A program made the position numbers and the translations under genes. From CAMEON01 sp963609805 (GTDB taxonomy: Bacteria > Bacillota > Clostridia > Oscillospirales > CAG-272): 11,200 nucleotides of DNA. The stretch spans positions 1 to 11,200 of the forward strand of contig CAVDLN010000052.1 of the NCBI GenBank assembly GCA_963609805.1, given 5' to 3'. The notes under the pieces are model-generated. The model had not been told where the DNA came from and did not search any database. It saw nothing but the letters and a program-made list of their open reading frames with translations. Below are positions 5,485 to 11,200 of the stretch, one piece after another (the stretch's first letter is position 1; each line of letters starts with the position of its first letter).

Positions 5485-7098
5485 TCAGCCGCCGCGCACC
5501 TCTTTTTCCATTTCCTCCACCTCAATGCGGAAAACGTCGTCCTGCGCCATTCTCTTTTCCACGGCGTCAAGCGACGCCAGCACGGTGGAGTGGTCGCGGT
5601 TGAACAGCTTGCCTATGTTCGGCTGGGACATTTCCGTTATCGTGCGGATCAGGTAGATCGTCACATGGCGCGCCGACGCGATTTCCTTTGTGCGGCGGGA
5701 GGAGACAAGATCCTCGCGCTTGATATTGTAGTGGCGGTAGACCGCAGCGAAAACCTTGTCTATGGTTACGTTGACGGGCTCGGCGCCGTCCAGCAGGACG
5801 GATATGCAGCTCCTTGCCAGCTTCATGTCGATCTGCTGGCCGGACAGCTGCGTCATGGCGCCCAGCTTCTTGACGGCGCCCTCGATCTGCCGTATATTGG
5901 AGCGCAGGTTTTCCGCCAGAAAGGACAGAACGTCGTCCGGAATGACAAGGTTTGCCTGGGACGCCTTTTTCTTGAGAATGGCGGTGCGCAGCTCCAGATC
6001 CGGCGGCTGGATGTCCGCAATCAGTCCCCATTCAAAGCGGGTTTTGAGGCGGTCCTCCAGCGTTTTGATTTCGCGGGGCGGACGGTCGGAGGTGAGGATA
6101 ATCTGTTTTCCCTCCTCGTACAGGGCGTTGAAGGTGTGGAAGAACTCCTCCTGCGTGGAGGTTTTGCCGGCGATGAACTGGATATCGTCTATCAGCAGCA
6201 CGTCGCAGGAGCGGTAGGTGTCCCGGAATTCCTTCATGGCCTGCCGCGACAGGCTCTCGATCATGTGGTTGGTGAAGTTTTCGCCCTTGATGTAAATGAC
6301 GCGCACGTTCTCGTTCTTCTGGCGGAGCTGGTTGGTAATGGCGTAGAGCAGGTGGGTTTTTCCCAGTCCGGACGGCCCGTAGATAAACAGCGGGTTGTAG
6401 TTCTGCGCGGGATGGTCGGCAACGGCAATGCAGGCGGCATGGGCGAACTTGTTGGAGGAACCGACGATGAAGTTGTCGAAGGTGTACTCGAAATTGAAGG
6501 GGGGCAGCGTGGAGGGAGGCTGATGCTCCGATGTGTACCGCGTCGGATAAGGGCTGTTTGACGGCTCTGCGGACGGCTTTGAACGGGCGGGGGCTGTTGA
6601 CGGTCTATCCGCCCAACCGGGCGCTGCGGGCGAATTTTGGGCGTTTGCGGGCGAATCGGCAGCGGCCGTGCCGGAAGTACTCCGGTTCGGCAGGCTTCCG
6701 TTCGGATCGGGGGCGCCGCCGCAGACGCAGCCGTCCCCTTCTCCGCCCGCCGTATCCGTCTTTCCGTCCGGCTCCAGAACGATCATGCGCTCGTTCTGCG
6801 TAAAGCCTCTCCGGCGCGCTATCTCGTTGCAGGCGGCCTCACTGACCAGCCGGACCTGCACGGGGTAGCCGAGAATGTCGGAAAACCGTCTTTCGATTTC
6901 CTTCTTGTACTTGACTTCCACCGTGCGCGTCAGGATGGCAGAGTTGCCCGTCATGATGATGGTGGTGTCCTCCTCTATCCCGGTCACGGTCAGGTTGCCC
7001 AGAAAAAGATTCGTGCTGGCGGCGGAAATCTCCTTGCGGAAGCTGTCGCGCACCATTTCCCATATGTTGTTCAGTTCGTCAAGGAAAGACTGGGGCAT
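5485..7098 (-). CDS. dnaA: Chromosomal replication initiator protein DnaA
   Basis: AAA+ ATPase that binds DnaA boxes and melts the origin. The 537 residues exceed the usual 440-480 because of a long linker. Domain I (1 to about 90) is the helicase/regulator-binding part. Domain II (about 113-200) is low-complexity Ala/Pro/Ser/Gly/Thr, with an unusual Cys-Val-Cys at 124-126. The AAA+ core opens at FNFEYTFDNFIVG (201-213), with Walker A GPSGLGKTH (241-249), Walker B LLIDDIQF (301-308), sensor I ILTSDRPP (334-341), the arginine-finger helix EDRLKTRF (348-355) and sensor II around NIRQIEGA (401-408). Domain IV carries the DnaA signature RDHSTVLASLDAV (501-513). The start has AAAGGA eight bases upstream and a matching sigma-A promoter. 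The gene abuts the DnaA-box cluster at its 3' end. Upstream is nifJ in the same direction, not the usual divergent rpmH. Confidence 0.98.
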   Translation of the reverse strand: MPQSFLDELNNIWEMVRDSFRKEISAASTNLFLGNLTVTGIEEDTTIIMTGNSAILTRTVEVKYKKEIERRFSDILGYPVQVRLVSEAACNEIARRRGFTQNERMIVLEPDGKTDTAGGEGDGCVCGGAPDPNGSLPNRSTSGTAAADSPANAQNSPAAPGWADRPSTAPARSKPSAEPSNSPYPTRYTSEHQPPSTLPPFNFEYTFDNFIVGSSNKFAHAACIAVADHPAQNYNPLFIYGPSGLGKTHLLYAITNQLRQKNENVRVIYIKGENFTNHMIESLSRQAMKEFRDTYRSCDVLLIDDIQFIAGKTSTQEEFFHTFNALYEEGKQIILTSDRPPREIKTLEDRLKTRFEWGLIADIQPPDLELRTAILKKKASQANLVIPDDVLSFLAENLRSNIRQIEGAVKKLGAMTQLSGQQIDMKLARSCISVLLDGAEPVNVTIDKVFAAVYRHYNIKREDLVSSRRTKEIASARHVTIYLIRTITEMSQPNIGKLFNRDHSTVLASLDAVEKRMAQDDVFRIEVEEMEKEVRGG

Positions 7099-7106
7099 GA
7101 GAGGTA

Positions 7107-7112
7107 TCCTTT
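7107..7112 (-). promoter_or_regulatory. dnaA ribosome binding site
   Basis: The minus strand reads AAAGGA with an 8-base spacer to the dnaA ATG at 7098. A purine-rich stretch precedes it. It supports the start giving a 537-residue protein with a complete domain I. Confidence 0.65.
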
Positions 7113-7171
7113 CTTTCCTGTCCTGCGGAACGGGCCTCGGCGCAGGGCAGTCTTATAAGTATATTTATATA

Positions 7172-7205
7172 ATTATAGTATAGCATAAGTCAGGCGGAAA
7201 ATCAA
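7172..7205 (-). promoter_or_regulatory. Probable sigma-A promoter of dnaA
   Basis: On the minus strand, TTGATT (7205-7200) is followed 17 bp later by TATACT (7182-7177): a 4/6 -35 and a 5/6 -10 at ideal spacing. A perfect TATAAT overlaps at 7177-7172 and could serve as -10 with a weaker -35. The region 7151-7190 is strikingly AT-rich compared with its surroundings. Transcription would start near 7170, leaving a leader of about 70 bases. The promoter lies downstream of the nifJ terminator, so dnaA has its own start. No DnaA box is seen next to it, so autoregulation through a nearby box is not evident. Confidence 0.65.
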
Positions 7206-7257
7206 GCCATATTTTCAGGAACCGCCGATTTATTCGGCAGGGGAAAAGAGCGGACGG

Positions 7258-7290
7258 AAAAGAGGGGAATCCCCTGCGGGATTCCCCTCT
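7258..7290 (-). terminator. Rho-independent terminator of nifJ
   Basis: Bases 7261-7273 and 7278-7290 form a perfect 13-bp inverted repeat around a 4-base loop. Read on the minus strand the hairpin is followed by TTTT (starting within the last stem base), then CCG. It begins 35 bases after the nifJ stop and lies upstream of the dnaA promoter, so it should stop nifJ transcripts before dnaA. The U-tract is short, but the stem is long and stable. Confidence 0.85.
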
Positions 7291-7324
7291 CTCTCTTTTG
7301 AAAGTATGTCTCGGGCGTCGGGAA

Positions 7325-10300
7325 TTACTCGTACAGCTCGCGCATCTTCAGCAGGCGCTGATAGTGGGCAGCCGCGTTCTCCTTTGCCTTCTCGAACAGG
7401 ACAGCCGCACGGGCGGGGTTGGAGGCCTCCAGCCGCGCGTAACGGTTCTCGGACTCGATGAACTTGGTGTAGTCGGTTGTGGGCTCCTTGGAGTCTACAA
7501 TCAGCTTGCCGGTCTCGAGCGTCGGGTTGTAGCGGAACATCAGCCAGTAGCCGGCGTCAACGGCACGCTTCATCTCAAGCTGGCAGTTCTGCATGCCGCC
7601 CTTGATTCCGTGCATCTCGCAGGGAGCGTAGCCGATAATCAGGGAAGGACCGTGATAGGCCTCAGCCTCGGTGAGTGCCTTCAGGAGCTGGTTCATATCC
7701 GCGCCCATGGCGACCTGTGCCACATAGACGTAGCCGTAGGACATGGCGATCTCCGCCAGGCTCTTCTTGCCGATTGCCTTGCCGGCTGCGGCAAACTGTG
7801 CCACCTGACCGATATTGGAGGCCTTGGAAGCCTGTCCGCCGGTGTTGGAGTACACCTCGGTGTCGAAGACGAACACGTTGACATCCTCGCCGGAAGCCAG
7901 CACGTGGTCAAGACCGCCGAAGCCGATATCATAGGCCCATCCGTCGCCGCCGAAGATCCAGACGGACTTCTTGGACAGGTACTCCTTCTCGGCGAGAATC
8001 CTGGAGCGCAGGTCTGCGCACTTCTCGCAGCCGCAGCTCTCCAGGGCGGCGACGAGTGCCTTTGCGGCGGGCTCGTTTGCCTTGCCGTCCTCCAGCGTAT
8101 TGAGATAATTCTCAATGACAGCCTTCATTTCGGCATTCTCGACCATGTCGTTCAGCTCCTTGACATAGCCGATAAGACGCTCGCGGATAACCTTCTGACC
8201 CAGGTACAGACCCAGACCGTGCTCTGCGTTGTCCTCAAACAGCGAGTTGCACCATGCGGGACCGCGGCCGGATTCCTTGTTGACCGTGTAAGGCGTGGAG
8301 GGAGCGGCGCCGCCCCAGATGGAGGAGCATCCGGTAGCGTTGGAGATGTACATCCGCTCGCCGAACAGCTGGGTGACGAGACGCGCATAGGAGGTCTCGG
8401 CGCAGCCTGCGCAGGAGCCGGAGAATTCCAGCAGGGGCTGCTTGAACTGCGAGCCCTTGATGGTGGTGTTGATAAGCTCGGGCTTCTCGGAGACATTGGC
8501 GACCGCATAGTCGAAGGCAGCCTGCTGGAACAGACCCTTTGCCTGCGGAACCATGGTCAGAGCCGACTTGGGAGCTGCCAGCTTGGCGGCTTCCTTGGCA
8601 GCCGTCTTGGCGTCGTACTCCGGATGCTCTGCCGTGACCTGCTTGGCGGCGTTGTCCAGTGCCTTCTTGGTCACGGGGCATGCCTTGACGCACAGCGTGC
8701 ATCCCATGCAGTCCAGAGCGGAAACAGCCATGGTGTACTTGTAGGTCGTCTTGATAACCGGCTTTGCGGTGAACAGCGTGTCGGCGGGTGCACCGGCAGC
8801 TTCCTTCTCGTCCATGGCGAACGGACGGATGGCGGCGTGCGGGCAGACGAAGGCACAGGTGTTGCACTGAATGCAGTTCTCGGGGAACCACTGGGGAACC
8901 GTCACGGCGACGCCGCGCTTCTCATAGGCGGCAGCGCCCTGCACGAAGGTACCGTCGGGGTTCTTGGCGAAGGCGGAAACCGGCAGCTTGTCGCCTGCCA
9001 TGGAGCCGATAGGATCCAGCAGGTTGTTGACGGCATCCACAAGATCGGCACGGGTGCCGGTAGCGGCGGCCTTGGGCGCGTCATCGGCGCAGGTCTTCCA
9101 TGCCTCGGGCACGTCCACCTTGACGAACGCGTCGGCGCCGGCATCAATGGCGGCGTAGTTGAGGTCAACCATGGCCTGGCCCTTCTTGATGTAGGACTTA
9201 TATGCCATCTTCTTCATGTACTCGACAGCCTCTGCGGCGGGCAGAATGTTGGCAAGCGCGAAGAAGGCGGACTGCAGGACGGTGTTCTTGACCTTGGCGT
9301 TTCCGATCTTCTTGGCGGCGATGTCGGTAGCGTCGATGATGTAGAAGCTGATATTGTTGTTGGCAATGTACTTCTTGACCTTGGAGGGCAGATGGGCATC
9401 CAGCTCCTCGGGCGTCCATGCGCAGTCAAGCAGGAATGTGCCGCCCGGCTTGACGTCGCTGACCATGTCGTACTTGGTCAGGTAAGCCTGGTTGTGGCAG
9501 GCGACGAAGTCGGCCTTGTTGATGTAGTAGGGGGACTTGATGGGAGCATCGCCGAAGCGCAGGTGGGAAATGGTGATGCCGCCCGTCTTCTTGGAGTCAT
9601 ACTGGAAGTATGCCTGAATGTACTTGTCGGTGTGGTCGCCGATGATCTTGATGGAGTTCTTGTTGGCGCCGACGGTTCCGTCTCCGCCCAGACCCCAGAA
9701 CTTGCAGGCGATGGTGCCGGCGGGAGCGGTATCGGGAGCGGGCTTCTCCTCCAGAGAGTGGTTGGTGACGTCATCCACGATGCCGATGGTGAACTGTGCC
9801 TGAGGCTCGTCCTTGGCGAGGTTCTCGTACACGGCGAAAATGGATGCGGGAGGCGTATCCTTGGAACCCAGACCGTAGCGGCCGCCGACGACGCGGATGC
9901 CGGTTACGCCGGAGGTTGCCAGTGCCGTGACGACATCCAGGTACAGAGGCTCACCCAGCGAGCCGGGCTCCTTGGTGCGGTCCAGAACGGCAATCTTCTT
10001 TACCGTCTTCGGAATGGCCTCGATGAGCTTGGAAGCCACGAACGGGCGGTACAGGCGGACCTTGACAAGGCCGACCTTCTCGCCGTGCGCGTTCATGTAG
10101 TCGATGACCTCCTCGGTGACATCGCAGACAGAACCCATGGCGATGATGATGCGGTCCGCATCGGGAGCGCCGTAGTAGTTGAACAGCTTGTAATCGGTGC
10201 CCAGCTTGGCGTTGACCTTGCCCATGTACTCCTCAACGATGGCGGGCAGAGCGTCATAGTAGCGGTTGCAGGCCTCGCGGTGCTGGAAGAAGATATCGCC

Positions 10301-10972
10301 GTTTTCGTTGGAACCGCGCAGAACGGGGTGCTCCGGATTCAGAGCGCGCTTGCGGAAGGCCTCAACGGCGTCCATATCCACCATTTCGGCGAGATCCGCG
10401 TAGTCCCAGACCTCGATCTTCTGGATCTCGTGAGAGGTGCGGAAGCCGTCAAAGAAGTTGATGAAGGGAACGCGGCCCTTGATGGTGGAGAGGTGAGCGA
10501 CGGCGCCGAGATCCATGACCTCCTGCGGGTTGGTTTCCGCCAGCATGGCGAAACCGGTCTGCCGACAGGCGTAGACGTCGGAGTGGTCTCCGAAGATGTT
10601 CAGAGCCTGCGTGGCGACGCAGCGGGCGGATACATGGAAGACGCAGGGAAGCAGCTCACCGGCGATCTTGTACATGTTGGGGATCATAAGGAGCAGACCC
10701 TGGGAGGCGGTGTAGGTGGTGGTCAGCGCGCCCGCGCCCAGCGAGCCGTGTACGGTACCGGCGGCACCTGCCTCGGACTCCATTTCCATCACCTTGACGG
10801 TGGAGCCGAAGATGTTCTTGAGTCCCTGTGCGGACCACTGATCCACATAGTCAGCCATAGGGCTGGAGGGGGTAATCGGGTAAATGCCGGCGACTTCCGT
10901 AAACGCGTAGCTCACGGTCGCGGCTGCCTGGTTACCGTCCATCGACACTTTTTTTCTGTTGATAACAGCCAT
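7325..10972 (-). CDS. nifJ: Pyruvate:ferredoxin (flavodoxin) oxidoreductase, single-chain
   Basis: Homodimeric cytoplasmic enzyme oxidising pyruvate with CoA to acetyl-CoA and CO2, passing electrons to ferredoxin; the central pyruvate step of many anaerobes. The 1215 residues fit the single-chain family (about 1170-1230). The N-terminal domain has YPITPSSPMAD (31-41, with the substrate-contacting Thr), EMESEAGAAG (63-72, with the TPP-activating Glu) and SARCVA (115-120). The EKR-type segment GGDGTVGANKNSIKII is at 429-444. Two ferredoxin-like 4Fe-4S sites are Cys700/703/706/710 and Cys755/758/761/765. The proximal cluster ligands are Cys854, 857, 882 and 1118, with spacing like the Desulfovibrio africanus enzyme. 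The TPP site is GDGWAYDIGFGG (1009-1020) to DTEVYSNTGGQ (1037-1047). The tail after Cys1118 is short, so the oxygen-protective extension of the Desulfovibrio enzyme is absent. The start has AGGAGG upstream. The gene is flanked by its own promoter and terminator, so it appears monocistronic. It contains no TTA, CTA or TCA codon, consistent with high expression. Confidence 0.98.
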   Translation of the reverse strand: MAVINRKKVSMDGNQAAATVSYAFTEVAGIYPITPSSPMADYVDQWSAQGLKNIFGSTVKVMEMESEAGAAGTVHGSLGAGALTTTYTASQGLLLMIPNMYKIAGELLPCVFHVSARCVATQALNIFGDHSDVYACRQTGFAMLAETNPQEVMDLGAVAHLSTIKGRVPFINFFDGFRTSHEIQKIEVWDYADLAEMVDMDAVEAFRKRALNPEHPVLRGSNENGDIFFQHREACNRYYDALPAIVEEYMGKVNAKLGTDYKLFNYYGAPDADRIIIAMGSVCDVTEEVIDYMNAHGEKVGLVKVRLYRPFVASKLIEAIPKTVKKIAVLDRTKEPGSLGEPLYLDVVTALATSGVTGIRVVGGRYGLGSKDTPPASIFAVYENLAKDEPQAQFTIGIVDDVTNHSLEEKPAPDTAPAGTIACKFWGLGGDGTVGANKNSIKIIGDHTDKYIQAYFQYDSKKTGGITISHLRFGDAPIKSPYYINKADFVACHNQAYLTKYDMVSDVKPGGTFLLDCAWTPEELDAHLPSKVKKYIANNNISFYIIDATDIAAKKIGNAKVKNTVLQSAFFALANILPAAEAVEYMKKMAYKSYIKKGQAMVDLNYAAIDAGADAFVKVDVPEAWKTCADDAPKAAATGTRADLVDAVNNLLDPIGSMAGDKLPVSAFAKNPDGTFVQGAAAYEKRGVAVTVPQWFPENCIQCNTCAFVCPHAAIRPFAMDEKEAAGAPADTLFTAKPVIKTTYKYTMAVSALDCMGCTLCVKACPVTKKALDNAAKQVTAEHPEYDAKTAAKEAAKLAAPKSALTMVPQAKGLFQQAAFDYAVANVSEKPELINTTIKGSQFKQPLLEFSGSCAGCAETSYARLVTQLFGERMYISNATGCSSIWGGAAPSTPYTVNKESGRGPAWCNSLFEDNAEHGLGLYLGQKVIRERLIGYVKELNDMVENAEMKAVIENYLNTLEDGKANEPAAKALVAALESCGCEKCADLRSRILAEKEYLSKKSVWIFGGDGWAYDIGFGGLDHVLASGEDVNVFVFDTEVYSNTGGQASKASNIGQVAQFAAAGKAIGKKSLAEIAMSYGYVYVAQVAMGADMNQLLKALTEAEAYHGPSLIIGYAPCEMHGIKGGMQNCQLEMKRAVDAGYWLMFRYNPTLETGKLIVDSKEPTTDYTKFIESENRYARLEASNPARAAVLFEKAKENAAAHYQRLLKMRELYE

Positions 10973-10983
10973 TCGTGGTAAAT

Positions 10984-10989
10984 CCTCCT
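10984..10989 (-). promoter_or_regulatory. nifJ ribosome binding site
   Basis: The minus strand reads AGGAGG within AGAGGAGGATT, a perfect Shine-Dalgarno core, 11 bases before the nifJ ATG. It is the strongest binding site in the window, in keeping with a highly expressed enzyme, and it fixes the start codon. Confidence 0.85.
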
Positions 10990-11033
10990 CTTTTTTTATG
11001 GAAGTGACGTTGCTTTAGAGTTTCGCACCGTTT

Positions 11034-11062
11034 ATCATAGCACAAAACTTCCGAAAAGTAAA
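11034..11062 (-). promoter_or_regulatory. Sigma-A promoter of nifJ with extended -10
   Basis: On the minus strand, TTTACT (11062-11057) and TATGAT (11039-11034) are 17 bp apart. A TG dinucleotide one base upstream of the -10 gives an extended -10 (TGCTATGAT). Transcription would start near 11027, with a leader of about 55 bases. Two copies of TTTCGGAA on the same strand flank the -35 (11049-11056 and 11068-11075), and a perfect 12-bp palindrome lies further upstream at 11123-11134. These are candidate regulator sites. Confidence 0.8.
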
Positions 11063-11122
11063 GGGATTTCCGAAACTTTGAAAAAGCGAAACAGAAAAGT
11101 TACATTTTATACAGAAATTATT

Positions 11123-11134
11123 TACAATATTGTA
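11123..11134. promoter_or_regulatory. Perfect 12-bp palindrome upstream of nifJ, possible operator
   Basis: TACAATATTGTA reads the same on both strands and lies about 61 bp upstream of the nifJ -35, within an AT-rich stretch (11099-11137). It does not match the Rex consensus TTGTGAAnnnnTTCACAA that often controls anaerobic redox genes. It could serve an upstream activator or a divergent gene beyond the right edge. A 12-bp AT-rich palindrome can also arise by chance. Confidence 0.35.
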
Positions 11135-11200
11135 TGAATCGGCTGCGCGGGGCGGGATGGAAAGAATGCCGTGGCGGCTTTCGGGGTTTTATTTCCCGTA

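Noticed and set aside
7224..7238. Small hairpin GCCGA/TCGGC between the nifJ terminator and the dnaA promoter
   Set aside because: A five-pair stem is expected by chance in sequence of this composition, and it has no T-tract.
7099..7324. Second half of a bipartite origin upstream of dnaA
   Set aside because: No DnaA box with fewer than two mismatches was seen on either strand. The AT-rich stretch there is explained by the dnaA promoter.
7298..10981. A 1227-codon open frame on the plus strand opposite nifJ
   Set aside because: It is the exact codon-register mirror of nifJ, its product is a Gly/Leu/Val/His-rich composition artefact, and it lacks a convincing ribosome binding site. nifJ has intact catalytic motifs throughout.
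11157..11200. Start of a plus-strand gene at the right edge (M-E-R-M-P-W-R-L...)
   Set aside because: Only 14 codons are visible, they match no family I know, and the binding site is weak. It is clearly not rpmH, whose product begins MKRT.

Overview
The window is a replication-origin region from a fairly GC-rich, strictly anaerobic Firmicute. The gene families (RecF, a DUF370/RemB-like protein, GyrB and a single-chain pyruvate:ferredoxin oxidoreductase), the AAAGGAG-type ribosome binding sites and the TTATNCACA/TTTTCCACA DnaA boxes point to class Clostridia. I would guess an Oscillospiraceae-like gut lineage, but the placement below class is inference.

All six recognisable genes lie on the minus strand. 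In transcription order they are nifJ (10972-7325), dnaA (7098-5485), a 681-bp gene-free origin region (5484-4804), dnaN (4803-3604), recF (3599-2472), a small DUF370 gene (2449-2180) and gyrB (2104-98). The left edge (1-97) carries what looks like the ribosome binding site of the next gene in the same direction, probably gyrA, although its start is outside the window. The right edge (10973-11200) holds the nifJ promoter and possible operators.

The dnaA-dnaN-recF-remB-gyrB block supplies the initiator (DnaA), the sliding clamp (DnaN), gap repair (RecF) and supercoiling (GyrB). The origin between dnaA and dnaN holds at least four good DnaA boxes in about 100 bp, including an exact TTATTCACA and an inverted pair with 11-bp arms. 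It also holds weaker boxes, helically phased A-tracts, an AT-rich patch that could be the unwinding element, and four tandem 8-bp repeats just upstream of dnaN. Hand counts of G and C on sampled lines suggest the GC skew changes sign here, as expected at an origin.

Two departures from the usual Firmicute layout stand out. The small S4-domain gene (yaaA) normally found between dnaN and recF is absent: these genes are 4 bp apart and the recF ribosome binding site lies inside the last dnaN codons. Immediately upstream of dnaA, where a divergent rpmH is usual, there is instead nifJ in the same orientation as dnaA. If replication starts in the dnaA-dnaN gap, this 3.6-kb metabolic gene is transcribed head-on against the fork. 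A 13-bp-stem terminator separates it from the dnaA promoter.

I see no mobile element, CRISPR array, tRNA, rRNA or new multi-gene system. The points of interest are the gene order and the fine structure of the origin and promoters.
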